Assembly: GCA_013289795.1 (NCBI GenBank)
Contig: JABCZH010000010.1
Location: forward strand, 62,001-126,000
DNA: 64,000 nucleotides
From: Acidobacteriota bacterium
GTDB taxonomy: Bacteria > Acidobacteriota > Terriglobia > Terriglobales > Acidobacteriaceae
Direction: 5' to 3'
Position numbers and translations under genes: made by a program. The notes below the pieces were generated by a model. That model did no database searches and was not told the DNA's origin. It worked only from the letters and a program-made list of their open reading frames with translations. Shown here piece after piece: positions 37,724 to 46,567 of this stretch (the stretch's first letter is position 1; each line of letters starts with the position of its first letter).

Positions 37724-39274
37724 TCACTCAACGTGGGCGTCGAACACTCCTGTTTCTACTCGACCCGCGCGCTTGACCTGGACAAAGAGGCGGTAATCAC
37801 CGGCTTTCGGGAAGCCGTAGGGGAAAGACACCTCTGGCGACACCGATGCCGGGGGCATAGCCATATCTGATGCCATGCCAGTCTGCGTCTGTACCACGTA
37901 CGCGGGCAAGCCTGCCTGGGCCAACTCGATCGCTGCCATGGGAGCTGATCCCGCCGGGTGCACGTGAGCAAATACAGTCTGGTCGGAGCGCACAAATTCC
38001 GCATGAGCCGCCATGCCCATGTAAGGCTCCAGGTTCTGCACCGGCTTTCCGTCGGCGTCCTGCAAACGAAAGCGGAAATCGGTGGCCATCCCAGCTTTCA
38101 GTGGCGCGACCGGCGACTCCCAAATCATCTGCGCGCCGTCTGGAAGCAAAGACTTTGTAGCCGCGTTCGCGCTGGTCGAAATGCCGGCGCCATCCCACTC
38201 GGAATCGTCGCCAGTTACGGCATTGCTCGAAATCTCGGGAAGTTCGACTTCGCCAACCATGGTTGTTGGGAAGCCAGTTTGATGGACCACGTCGGCAAAA
38301 ATCTGGTAGCGGCCGGCTGGCAGGCTAGGCAATTGGACCACGAATTGGCCGCCGTCGGTTCTCTCGGGATGTAAGTGCAGAAAGCGATCCATCTGCGGAA
38401 GCCGGAACAAGAATAAGTGCATCAGGTGATTGTGATCAGGAATAAGGTCGGCCAAATAGTCGGAGGGCACCCATCCTCGTGGCAGCTCGCTGGTGCGTGC
38501 TTTCGTCGGCCGCAAACTCAAGAGCAGCCGGCCTCCGGGTTCCAGCGTTCCAGACACCTGCGGAACCTGATAAACGTTTGCATTGGCCACTAATTCCTCG
38601 GCGTCCCACCAGCGTTTGCCGCCATACAGCAGCGCGAGGCAGAAGATGGCGGCTAAGGCCATCACCATTCGAGCGCGCAGCCGGTCGTTTTCTGCCGGTT
38701 TGACTCCGGGAATCAACTCGGCTTCTCGCGCAGCTGCGGTAGCGATGGCCACTGCCCCGAACGCCAGTACGATGGTCAAACCGAAGAGTATGCCACCCAG
38801 GGGCCTTGACATGCGCATGGTGCGCTGCGAAATCGCTGGGACGGGCACAGAGAGTTCAGCCTTGCCGCGCGCGCCGTCCACCTCCACGCGTATCTGAATC
38901 GAGCCAAATTCCATCAGCCAAAGGTTGCCGGTGAAGAACTGCTGGTCTTGTTGTGAGCGCACGGTAGGCTCAGGCGAAGCCGGGTATTTGGCTCCCGCCC
39001 CGGTGAGGGCAAGCGCCAGAATCCCCACCTGAGTAACATCATTCGTCTGACTCCGAATCTCGACTTCTGCAACCCCGGGAACCACCTGTGGTACGCGCAC
39101 CGTAACAAAAAGATGATAGGGCCCGGCATCGCCTTCATAGAAGACGTCAGGACTGCCCACGTGGGCCCCAGCCGGGAACGCGGTCAGCAACACGACCAGC
39201 AGAAGATAGCGCGCGTAGGACGATCGCGTCGCACGACTCGCGGAAAGATCGACACTTCTTATTTGCTCTGGCAC
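37724..39274 (-). CDS. Membrane protein with histidine-rich YtkA-like domains
   Basis: 516 residues, GTG start at 39272-39274, 18 bp after the preceding gene's stop. Signal or first helix (21-36), an N-terminal Ig-like domain, two helices (about 158-182 and 201-219), then a C-terminal periplasmic part with histidine clusters: H281, H283, H286, H300, H302 and H424, H437, H439. The segment PYMGMAAHAEFV...FAHVHPAG matches the YtkA/copper-handling style domain found in metal-related envelope proteins. Metal binding is inferred. Co-transcribed with the membrane protein upstream. Confidence 0.65.
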   Translation of the reverse strand: MPEQIRSVDLSASRATRSSYARYLLLVVLLTAFPAGAHVGSPDVFYEGDAGPYHLFVTVRVPQVVPGVAEVEIRSQTNDVTQVGILALALTGAGAKYPASPEPTVRSQQDQQFFTGNLWLMEFGSIQIRVEVDGARGKAELSVPVPAISQRTMRMSRPLGGILFGLTIVLAFGAVAIATAAAREAELIPGVKPAENDRLRARMVMALAAIFCLALLYGGKRWWDAEELVANANVYQVPQVSGTLEPGGRLLLSLRPTKARTSELPRGWVPSDYLADLIPDHNHLMHLFLFRLPQMDRFLHLHPERTDGGQFVVQLPSLPAGRYQIFADVVHQTGFPTTMVGEVELPEISSNAVTGDDSEWDGAGISTSANAATKSLLPDGAQMIWESPVAPLKAGMATDFRFRLQDADGKPVQNLEPYMGMAAHAEFVRSDQTVFAHVHPAGSAPMAAIELAQAGLPAYVVQTQTGMASDMAMPPASVSPEVSFPYGFPKAGDYRLFVQVKRAGRVETGVFDAHVE

Positions 39275-39292
39275 TTCGATTCTCGGTCTTCC

Positions 39293-40471
39293 TTAGCGGC
39301 GAACCTTGCGCAGCCAGCCTCCACAAGCCAGTCCGATCCGCGTAGTCACGATGGCCAAGCCCAAGGCGGCCGCCATAATCAGCCAGAACTGCATGCGGCT
39401 GGCCGCTGCCGGGTAAAACTGGTTCATGGCCGTATGAGATGTGGGCTGCGTGAAATAAGGGATATAACCAGTGCCAAAAAACCAGTTACGGGACCAGGGC
39501 GACAACAGAAAATCGGCGAAGGGCCACTGCACCGCGATGAAACCCGTTAGAAACACCGTTCCCAGGATCATCGCCATCTTCCAGCGGTTAGCTTCCGGCA
39601 GCCTGGCGCGGACCAAGTCCCAGAGGAATGCAGGGACGATGATCAGCAGAGGAAAGTCCAGCGGGATGAGATGGGTCACATGCTGGTAAACCGGGCCCAA
39701 TTTAGGCGTGGCCGGAAACATGGGAAAGATCCACACGTTTGCCATGGCGAATGCGGTATACATGGCGGCCATGATCGTACATGCCCAACGACGGCCCGAT
39801 GCAACGGCCAGGGCGATCAGTATCCCCGGCACTTCCCCGCACACCGCGGCATAGCAGATGGCGCTGTGCTCAAGAATACGGTGATTGGCCAGGATGAGAT
39901 GCAGCAGGATAATGGTCGCGCCTAGATAGAGGAAAAGAAATTCGAGTTTCTTCCTCGCCGCCGCCGAACTGCGGTTCCTCGCTCCCGCCAGTAGGACGAT
40001 GCCGCCCAACTGCACCCCGGTGACTCCGATCACCAAAGCCCAGTGGGGAGGACTGTTTAGCTTGGCGTCCAGACCATAGGCAGCATGCCACCAATTGTCG
40101 AAACCGGCCGAACTCAGCATCACGATTCCGCCCCATGCCGCTATGAAAGCCCCAAGGGGCGCATGGAATCCCCAAACCTGGATCGACGCAGCCCGGTCGG
40201 ATGCAACCGGGAGAAAGGTCGTCCGCAAGATCATGTATCCGCACGAAATCCCGGCCAGGATTCCGCAAAGGTAAATCACCATGTGTGCGGGAGTCCAAAA
40301 GCTGTCACGACCAATCGATGCGTGCCAGGCGATGTCCCAATACATCCCCACCGTGAAGCACGTAGCTGCCCCCACTACCCCAAGCACGGGCCAGGGAACG
40401 GAAGTCAATAGACCGGTTTGAGCTGTAGTTTGAGGGACAACGTGACGGTCAACAACAACGGAACCTGCCAT
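39293..40471 (-). CDS. Polytopic membrane protein with duplicated His/Asp motif, unknown function
   Basis: 392 residues and about ten membrane helices. Two related segments are seen: D46-x2-W49-H50-x5-D56-x6-H63 (YWDIAWHASIGRD) and D125-x2-W128-H129-x5-D135-x7-H143 (FDNWWHAAYGLD), each at the end of a helix, suggesting an internal duplication holding metal or heme ligands. Further histidines occur in HLILANHRILEHS. No family is recognised. ATG at 40469-40471; a longer TTG frame is less likely. Operon with the YtkA-like protein. Confidence 0.65.
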   Translation of the reverse strand: MAGSVVVDRHVVPQTTAQTGLLTSVPWPVLGVVGAATCFTVGMYWDIAWHASIGRDSFWTPAHMVIYLCGILAGISCGYMILRTTFLPVASDRAASIQVWGFHAPLGAFIAAWGGIVMLSSAGFDNWWHAAYGLDAKLNSPPHWALVIGVTGVQLGGIVLLAGARNRSSAAARKKLEFLFLYLGATIILLHLILANHRILEHSAICYAAVCGEVPGILIALAVASGRRWACTIMAAMYTAFAMANVWIFPMFPATPKLGPVYQHVTHLIPLDFPLLIIVPAFLWDLVRARLPEANRWKMAMILGTVFLTGFIAVQWPFADFLLSPWSRNWFFGTGYIPYFTQPTSHTAMNQFYPAAASRMQFWLIMAAALGLAIVTTRIGLACGGWLRKVRR

Positions 40472-40503
40472 TTTTGGGGCCCACCCCAAGCATGAAGCGT
40501 CCG

Positions 40504-40509
40504 TATTAT
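40504..40509 (-). promoter_or_regulatory. Candidate -10 element for the His/Asp membrane operon
   Basis: TATAAT on the minus strand, 32 bp upstream of the ATG at 40471; no strong -35. The 261-bp gap 40472-40732 holds nothing else recognisable. Confidence 0.45.
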
Positions 40510-40732
40510 AACCCAGGTGTGCACCGGCTCCGACGCACGGAATCGAGGATCTAGCCTAACTTTCGACAACTTGGAGAAGATGACAAACGTATGGAGAACT
40601 TTAGGTACATGGTTCGGGTGAAGAGACGATTTCTTCCTCATCTCCAGCGACGTTTTGTAGTAACATTTGCGGCGTCAACTTTGGCGCGGGGCGAATGGGC
40701 CCGCGCCGCAGCTTCCAATTCTGGAGGGTTCG

Positions 40733-40903
40733 ATGGAGCAACCGGCTGCAGGTAGTCCCCGGAGCAATGCGCAGGGGGCTGATTCTTCCCAAACGCCGCA
40801 TCACGAGGGTCGCGGAGTTTGGGTACTGACTGCCTATGGCGTCTCTGGCCTGGCATTGTTCGGCGTTCTTATTTATTACTTCTCCGTGTATGTGACCCGG
40901 TAG
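40733..40903 (+). CDS. Small single-helix membrane protein, 56 aa
   Basis: Good ribosome site (TGGAGGG, 4 bp before the ATG). A polar N-terminus (MEQPAAGSPRSNAQG...HHEGRG) precedes one membrane helix (VWVLTAYGVSGLALFGVLIYYF) and a short VTR end. Small proteins of this form lie beside respiratory or membrane genes in related bacteria; it is divergent from the His/Asp membrane operon. No function assigned. Confidence 0.55.
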   Translation: MEQPAAGSPRSNAQGADSSQTPHHEGRGVWVLTAYGVSGLALFGVLIYYFSVYVTR

Positions 40904-41064
40904 GCCGGGGTCTCACGGCGGTGATTTCCCATGCCCTCACGCTGGCGCGGCCCTGTCTGCAAACGTGCTAGAATTGGCCCGCTCAATCGTGGGCGCTTCT
41001 CCTAAGAATAAACACCTGACGGTTTCCTGGCAGCCCAAGAAACGGACTAAGAGACGGATTGACT

Positions 41065-42117
41065 GTGGCCCAAACTCCATCGACTACCGCCACCATAACG
41101 TATGCCGATGCGGGCGTAGACATCGACCGCGCCAATCGCACCAAGAAACGCATCAAGTACCTCGCTCACAAGACTTTCACCCGCGGCGTGCTGAGCGAAA
41201 TTGGCGGCTTTGGCGGGCTGTTCTCCATTGACCGGGACAAGTATCTTGATCCCGTGCTGGTTTCGAGCGTGGACGGCGTCGGCACCAAGCTCAAGATCGC
41301 CTTCGAAATGAAGATGCACCACACCATCGGCGCCGACCTGGTAAACCATTGCGTCAATGACATCGCGGTGCAGGGCGCGGCGCCGCTCTTCTTCATGGAC
41401 TACCTGGCCACGGGCAAACTTGTCCCCGAAGTGGCGGAAAAAGTTGTCGAAGGTCTGGCGGACGCTTGCAAACAGAATGGATGCGCCCTGATTGGCGGAG
41501 AGACTGCCGAGATGCCCGGCTTCTATCCCGATGGCGAATACGATCTGGCCGGATTCATCGTTGGAGTGGTGGAACGGGAGCGCATCATCAACGGAAAGGC
41601 TGTGCAACCCGGCGACATCATCCTGGGCTTGGCGTCGAATGGCCTTCACACCAACGGCTACTCTTTGGCCCGCAAGCTGTTGTTTGAGATCGCTCACTAC
41701 ACGCCCGACTCCTACGTGAACGAGCTCAAGGGAAAAGTCGGCAACGAGCTCATGCACACCCACCGCAGTTACTGGCCGATGATCAAGAAACTGGTACATG
41801 CCGACTGCGTTTCCGCGCTGGCCCACATCACTGGCGGGGGAATTACGGAAAATCTGCCTCGTGTTCTGCCACGTGGCGCAGCCGCCGTGATCGAGATGGG
41901 AACGTGGCCGGTGCTGCCCATATTCGAGCATCTGCAAAAGCTGGGCAATGTTCCTCCCGACGAGATGCTACGCACCTTCAACATGGGGCTCGGCATGCTG
42001 CTGGTGGTTCCCGCCGCCAAGTTCAAGAAGGCCCAGAGCGTCCTCGACAAGATTGGCGAAAAGGCCTACACCGTGGGCCGGATTGTGAAGGGTGACAGGA
42101 AAGTGATGTACACGTAG
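41065..42117 (+). CDS. purM: Phosphoribosylformylglycinamidine cyclo-ligase
   Basis: 350 residues. PurM/AIR synthase, fifth step of purine synthesis: formylglycinamidine ribonucleotide + ATP to aminoimidazole ribonucleotide. Motifs: TYADAGVDI, VSSVDGVGTKLKIA, GADLVNHCVNDIAVQGAAPLFFMDY, ALIGGETAEMPGFY and ITGGGITENLPR. Start GTG at 41065 (spaced from AGAGACGG) or TTG at 41059; both give nearly the same protein. purH lies 7 kb away, so the pathway is scattered. Confidence 0.95.
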   Translation: MAQTPSTTATITYADAGVDIDRANRTKKRIKYLAHKTFTRGVLSEIGGFGGLFSIDRDKYLDPVLVSSVDGVGTKLKIAFEMKMHHTIGADLVNHCVNDIAVQGAAPLFFMDYLATGKLVPEVAEKVVEGLADACKQNGCALIGGETAEMPGFYPDGEYDLAGFIVGVVERERIINGKAVQPGDIILGLASNGLHTNGYSLARKLLFEIAHYTPDSYVNELKGKVGNELMHTHRSYWPMIKKLVHADCVSALAHITGGGITENLPRVLPRGAAAVIEMGTWPVLPIFEHLQKLGNVPPDEMLRTFNMGLGMLLVVPAAKFKKAQSVLDKIGEKAYTVGRIVKGDRKVMYT

Positions 42118-42136
42118 CTGAGCGATTCGGCCCGCT

Positions 42137-42529
42137 CTATTGATCCAAAGAAACCAGGCGCAGGCCCTCGACCTGTTGAAAGTGCTTCCGATTGCGGGTG
42201 AGTAGCTGTAACCCATTTGCCAGGGCAATACCAGCGATCAAGCTGTCTCCCATCCCAATCGGCAACCCTCTTGCAGCGAGGTCTCTGCGGACGTCGGCCG
42301 CCCGGACAGCGGACTCAAGATCTAGGGGAAGTACCGGTAGAGTTGAGATAAGGCGCCGGACTTCCTCACCTTGTTTGCCCTGGTCCGCCCCGCTCAGCAG
42401 TTCAAAACAAGTCACAGCACTCGTGCGTAGGGATTGTGAAGCAGCGTAGGACCTGATGCGCTCGGCTGACGGCTGAACTCCTTTGAGATAATCAATTAGT
42501 ACATCAGTGTCAGCTAGTATCAACGCCAA
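42137..42529 (-). CDS. vapC: VapC-family PIN-domain ribonuclease toxin
   Basis: 130 residues. PIN acidic residues: D7/D9 (LADTDVLIDYL), E43 (TCFELLSG) and D95 (GMGDSLIAGIA), then TRNRKHFQQVEGL. Mg-dependent RNase that blocks translation when free. The start is TTG at 42527-42529 or 42521-42523; the first overlaps the antitoxin by 10 bp, typical of coupled TA genes. Confidence 0.9.
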   Translation of the reverse strand: MALILADTDVLIDYLKGVQPSAERIRSYAASQSLRTSAVTCFELLSGADQGKQGEEVRRLISTLPVLPLDLESAVRAADVRRDLAARGLPIGMGDSLIAGIALANGLQLLTRNRKHFQQVEGLRLVSLDQ

Positions 42530-42759
42530 CTCCCGCGCAGTGCGGTCGTGACCTCACGAAGGTTGTCCGCCTCTTCAGCGGAAAGAGAACCCTCCAAAGA
42601 AAGAAAGTCCTTCAGCCTCTGACTTTGTTCTTTATTGCCACGCAGGTACTCTTCGATGGCCTCGGCCAAGACGCTGGAAAAGCCTTTCTCTCCGCGCCGC
42701 GCCGCCAAGGCAAGAAGGGCGCTGCGATGTTCCGTCTTCATTTCCACCGTTGTTCTCAT
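42520..42759 (-). CDS. vapB: VapB-type antitoxin
   Basis: 79 residues. A ribbon-helix-helix N-terminus (MRTTVEMKTEHRSALLALAARRG then GFSSVLAEAIEEYL) for DNA binding, and an acidic C-terminus (LSAEEADNLREVTTALRG) to wrap the toxin. AGGAG ribosome site before the ATG. Precedes the toxin gene and is preceded by an operator-like palindrome. Confidence 0.85.
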   Translation of the reverse strand: MRTTVEMKTEHRSALLALAARRGEKGFSSVLAEAIEEYLRGNKEQSQRLKDFLSLEGSLSAEEADNLREVTTALRGSWR

Positions 42760-42769
42760 GCTCCTATTG

Positions 42770-42789
42770 TAACATGCATGTGCATGTTA
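42770..42789 (-). promoter_or_regulatory. Operator-like palindrome of the vapBC module
   Basis: TAACATGCATGTGCATGTTA: 9-bp arms with a 2-bp centre, ending 10 bp before the antitoxin ATG. The position suits autoregulation by a ribbon-helix-helix antitoxin. AT-rich sequence to its right (TATGATAA region) can hold the promoter. Confidence 0.7.
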
Positions 42790-42839
42790 ATTGTAAGTAT
42801 ATGATAAACAACGGCCCGACTGTAAGACTTGCGATCTTC

Positions 42840-43094
42840 TCAACGAAGTCTTATCGAAGAAACCAAGAACACAGATGGACCCGACAGCAATAAGGCCAGC
42901 AGCGCGTGAAGACGAGTGCTTGGTTTAATCAAGTCTCGGACTAAGAACACCAGGGTTACCAACAGCAGCAAAGGCACAAGAACCATCTCGACCACAATTG
43001 CTGCATCAGGGTGATTTATGTGAATGAGACTCCAGAAAACTCCGACCAAAAGCAAATTCAGCGACGCCAGGACTAGAGGAGTCGCGATCTTCAT
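42840..43094 (-). CDS. Small membrane protein, 84 aa
   Basis: Three hydrophobic helices (about 6-22, 29-48, 58-78), reading MKIATPLVLASLNLLLVGVF at the start. ATG at 43092-43094 with AGAAGAA upstream; in-frame GTG codons at 43106 and 43118 are alternatives. No family recognised. It lies 69 bp after thyX on the same strand. Confidence 0.5.
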   Translation of the reverse strand: MKIATPLVLASLNLLLVGVFWSLIHINHPDAAIVVEMVLVPLLLLVTLVFLVRDLIKPSTRLHALLALLLSGPSVFLVSSIRLR

Positions 43095-43163
43095 TTCTTC
43101 TGACACTCCTGTTTGCACTGGTGCAGGATGTCACTCGTCCATGTGTTTTCGGGTGACGAGCCG

Positions 43164-44747
43164 CTACCTCTTCAACAGATCCACGGGCTCACGCACATCG
43201 GTCACGCGGAAATACCTAGAAAGCGCGGGATGCTTCTTAGTCACCGCTTCAAACATCGCGTACGCCACATTGCGATAGGACGCGTGTCCGGCGGGAGTCG
43301 TTCTCAGCTCGGAGATGTACACCACTTCGGCGAAATCCATCTTGAACAACGTCCGTTTGCGGAAGCCTAGAGGAATCGCATACTGGGCATTCTCCTTAGC
43401 CTCGGGTCCCGGCTGCCGGGACAACTGTTCCACAGCTTCCGCCGTGCGTTGCATGGCTTCGTCGTAGGCTTCACGGACTCCCGCGCTCTCCAGTTCGGGC
43501 GGAGTGTCGTAGCCGTGCCGGGTGGTGAATTCCTGCCCAATCTGCACACAGCGCCGATGGCGATGCATATCGCGGAAGCCGCCCACGTCCATCAGAATGT
43601 CGAAGCGGAACTGTTGTCCCGCACAGAACGCGCGCTGCATCTCGTCATGCTTGCCGCGATGCCGCAGGCCCACGTCGATGATCTCCCGCCGAATCCGTTC
43701 CCCCGCCGCCTCGACCGCCATGCGAATCTGCCTATAGGGATAGTGGCTGTGCTCATAGACCAGCGTGGCTGCGAGTTCCACTTCCAGCGGTTCTTCTTCC
43801 AGCAGATCGACCATCGGGGCTGGCGCGACTGGCAAGCTTCCCATCAATTGTTTCGCGATCTGCTTGACTTCTCCCCGCGTCTCCATCTCGTAGCGGTTGG
43901 GATCGGCGTATTTCACCAGCGTCGGCGCTACGCGAACCTCGCGCAGTAACTCCTCTTCCGCGCGCGCGCCCAGCTCCGGCGAGACCGCGCGGATCTGGCC
44001 CACCAACTCCTGCATTGCCTCCTGATTCACGTTGTACGCAGGCCCCGTGGCGGCGCGTTTCAACAGCTCTCCGAGGTGCCGCACCTCGCGATGCTTATGC
44101 GAAAGCAAATGCGAAACCTGGCTCTCCAACGTGCGTGCGTTGACGATTTCTCCCAGCGACGTATTGGTCGCCAGCGGCAAAAGATAGCGCGAAATGTCGA
44201 ACGCCCTGGCCCGCAGGGTTCGCTCGTAAGCCTCCTGCTTCATGTCTTCCGGCTTGGGAGTGATGCTGGCCAGATACAGCGCCATCCGGTCGGAGAGCGA
44301 TTCGTACTGCGTGAACAAATCCTGGATGGTCTGCTTGTACAGGGTCCGCGCCAATTGGTCGTCGCCGAAGTCGGGTGTGAAGTAGCCGCTCTTATTGAAA
44401 TCCTGGTAGCGGGTGGACCGCTCCTGGCCATCCCAGCGCTGCTCGTCGGCAACGGCAATGGCCGCAAGAATCGAGAGCTTTTCGATGGCCATTGCCACGT
44501 GCGCCAAATCCGCGATGGAACGGTGTCCGTACTGAAAGTAGAAAGTATTGAGGAATTTCTCGGCTTTCTGCTGGCTGATTTCCCGGAGAGATTCCTTCAT
44601 GGAAAGCGAGGATCGCGAATACTTGGCCATCGCGTAAGCCTGGATTTCCGGCTCCGCGCCGTAGACGGCATAGACTTCGACGGACGGCTCATTCGTCAGC
44701 CCCTGGTTCCCGTTCGCGGGGGTGATCGTCTCGCTGGCCTCAGGCAT
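43164..44747 (-). CDS. thyX: Long-form FAD-dependent thymidylate synthase (ThyX)
   Basis: 527 residues, about twice the common ThyX length, with two ThyX-like halves. The first half has YGHRSIADLAHVAMAIEKLS and ERSTRYQDF (about 73-118); the second has FDILMDVGGFRDMHRHRRCVQIGQEF with an RHR motif (about 390-415), as in the 529-residue chlamydial enzyme. It makes dTMP from dUMP using methylene-tetrahydrofolate, FAD and NADPH. No thyA was seen nearby. The active-site Ser region differs from short ThyX, so activity is inferred from the long subgroup. Confidence 0.85.
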   Translation of the reverse strand: MPEASETITPANGNQGLTNEPSVEVYAVYGAEPEIQAYAMAKYSRSSLSMKESLREISQQKAEKFLNTFYFQYGHRSIADLAHVAMAIEKLSILAAIAVADEQRWDGQERSTRYQDFNKSGYFTPDFGDDQLARTLYKQTIQDLFTQYESLSDRMALYLASITPKPEDMKQEAYERTLRARAFDISRYLLPLATNTSLGEIVNARTLESQVSHLLSHKHREVRHLGELLKRAATGPAYNVNQEAMQELVGQIRAVSPELGARAEEELLREVRVAPTLVKYADPNRYEMETRGEVKQIAKQLMGSLPVAPAPMVDLLEEEPLEVELAATLVYEHSHYPYRQIRMAVEAAGERIRREIIDVGLRHRGKHDEMQRAFCAGQQFRFDILMDVGGFRDMHRHRRCVQIGQEFTTRHGYDTPPELESAGVREAYDEAMQRTAEAVEQLSRQPGPEAKENAQYAIPLGFRKRTLFKMDFAEVVYISELRTTPAGHASYRNVAYAMFEAVTKKHPALSRYFRVTDVREPVDLLKR

Positions 44748-44870
44748 CGCTGACCCTCAGAACTTTGCAGTTCTGGAATCTTAACAGGTTGGAGCGCAGA
44801 ATCTAGGGTCTAACCCGCGTGGTTCAGTCGGCCGAATCTTTCCCTTTTGGGAAGGAATCAGATAGTGTAA

Positions 44871-45731
44871 ATGCTTGATTTCTGCATGAAGCGTACGGTT
44901 CTTACAATCTGTGGCCTGCTTTTCTGCCTGGCAGGATGGGCAGCCGCCCAGTCTGGCGCGCCTGCCGTCGAGGCCAGCCGGCCCGCGTCCTATCTTCTCT
45001 CGGACGACGACTCGCCGGCTTCGCCGCCAGTTCAGACTGAGGACCGCACGCCTACGGTCCTGATTGCACCAGCTCCTCTGCCGCGCATGTCGCCCGAGCT
45101 CACTCTGCAAGCGTATCGCAACCGGGTCACTCAGCAGGCGGCTCGCCTATCTTCGTACTCGGCAAATTCGGTGATCCTGGCCCAGCTTCCCGCGACTCAG
45201 CAGTTCGGAGAATGCGACTTGCAACGCCTCTATTCCGCCCCACACACGCTGGAGTTCAAGTCGGTTCGCTTCGTGGGAGATGGTTTCGTGAAGAGCAACG
45301 TGATTCTCCGGCTGCTGCAGTCGGAAGTGGATCACGTGCAGAAGGACGACCCTGCAACAACCGCGCTCAGCGACGACAATTACAAGTTCTCCTACAAAGG
45401 CACCACGCAATTGCAGAACCGCCTTGTCCATGTTTTTCAGGTGAAACCGCAAACCAATCGTCCAGGCCTGTTCAAGGGGAAGGTCTATCTCGACGCGCAT
45501 ACCGGGAGCATGGTGCGGGCCGAAGGCAGAGTGGCGAAGTCACCCTCTTTGTTTATCAAGAGAATCGAGTTTCTCCAGGACTACAAGGAGTTCGGTGCCT
45601 TCACCTTTCCTGTACACATTCACTCCGAAGCCCGGACCCGTCTGGTGGGACGCGCAATCGTGGACATTTACCACTACGACTACCAGCCGATTGCCAGCAC
45701 GCAAACGGCGCAGTTGGCGACCTCCCGATAG
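44871..45731 (+). CDS. Secreted LolA-like beta-sheet protein
   Basis: About 286 residues. Signal peptide (KRTVLTICGLLFCLAGWAAAQ), a Pro/Ser-rich linker to about 70, then a domain with long beta strands resembling LolA/LolB-type lipid-binding folds (residues 85-275; KGKVYLDAHTGSMVRAEG and FPVHIHSEARTRLVG). No lipobox. ATG at 44871 (weak upstream GAAGGA) or 44886 (MKRTV). Exact role unknown. Confidence 0.6.
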   Translation: MLDFCMKRTVLTICGLLFCLAGWAAAQSGAPAVEASRPASYLLSDDDSPASPPVQTEDRTPTVLIAPAPLPRMSPELTLQAYRNRVTQQAARLSSYSANSVILAQLPATQQFGECDLQRLYSAPHTLEFKSVRFVGDGFVKSNVILRLLQSEVDHVQKDDPATTALSDDNYKFSYKGTTQLQNRLVHVFQVKPQTNRPGLFKGKVYLDAHTGSMVRAEGRVAKSPSLFIKRIEFLQDYKEFGAFTFPVHIHSEARTRLVGRAIVDIYHYDYQPIASTQTAQLATSR

Positions 45732-45781
45732 CCAGGCAACTTCCCCCAGTTTACCCATCCGCACGACGACCCAAGCCCAGC

Positions 45782-45787
45782 TATAAT
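45782..45787 (+). promoter_or_regulatory. Candidate -10 element for fabG
   Basis: TATAAT 28 bp before the fabG ATG, followed by an AAGGAG ribosome site. No matching -35 hexamer is evident. Confidence 0.4.
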
Positions 45788-45815
45788 TCCGCTTCAACAA
45801 CTCAAGGAGCAACTC

Positions 45816-46559
45816 ATGACCCTCTCAGGCCGGATCGCGCTGGTCACCGGCGCATCCCAAGGCATTGGCCGTGCCTGCGCCCTCAGACTCGCCGCAGGCG
45901 GAGCCGCCGTTGCCGTCGCTGCCCGCAATCAGGAGAAGTTGAACGAACTGGTGCAGCAGATCACCTCGACTGGCGGCAAGGCCGCAGCTTTCCCCATGGA
46001 CGTGGCAGAAGAAGACCAGATCAAGCCCGGCTTCAAGGCTGCGCTAGCCCACTTCGGCAAGATCGATATCTTGGTCAACAACGCCGGCATCACCCGCGAC
46101 CAACTGGTGATGCGCATGAAACGCGCCGACTGGGATGCCGTCCTCAACACCAACTTGACTTCGGCCTATCTTTGCACTCAGCAAGTGATGAGTTCCATGC
46201 TCAAACAGCGATGGGGACGTATTGTGAACATAACTTCTGTCTTCGGTCAGATGGGCCAGGCCGGGCAAGCCAACTACGCCTCCTCAAAGGCGGGCCTTAT
46301 CGGATTGACCATGGCCATCGCACGGGAAGTGGGATCGCGCAATATTACTTGCAACGCGGTTGCGCCGGGCTTCATCGAAACGTCTATGACGTCTGTGCTA
46401 GGGGAAGACTTCAAGCAAATGGCAGTGAAGAACATTCCTCTGGGACGCGTGGGATCGCCGGAAGACGTGGCCGGCGCGGTGGCGTTTCTGGCATCCGATG
46501 AGGCTTCCTACATCACCGGGCACGTGTTGAGTGTGAATGGCGGAATGCTGATGGGATAG
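45816..46559 (+). CDS. fabG: 3-oxoacyl-ACP reductase FabG
   Basis: 247 residues, short-chain dehydrogenase. NADP-binding TGASQGIG (11-18), NNAG at 88-91, and the catalytic S141, Y154 and K158. Ends with GHVLSVNGGMLMG, typical of FabG. Reduces 3-oxoacyl-ACP in fatty-acid elongation. It stands alone, not in a fab cluster, so a related reductase role cannot be excluded. Confidence 0.92.
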   Translation: MTLSGRIALVTGASQGIGRACALRLAAGGAAVAVAARNQEKLNELVQQITSTGGKAAAFPMDVAEEDQIKPGFKAALAHFGKIDILVNNAGITRDQLVMRMKRADWDAVLNTNLTSAYLCTQQVMSSMLKQRWGRIVNITSVFGQMGQAGQANYASSKAGLIGLTMAIAREVGSRNITCNAVAPGFIETSMTSVLGEDFKQMAVKNIPLGRVGSPEDVAGAVAFLASDEASYITGHVLSVNGGMLMG

Positions 46560-46567
46560 AAAGACCT

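Noticed and set aside
44839-44858. TTCCC-TTTT-GGGAA hairpin before the LolA-like gene as a terminator for thyX
   Set aside because: Stem of 5 bp without a T run, and on the wrong side: thyX reads away from it.
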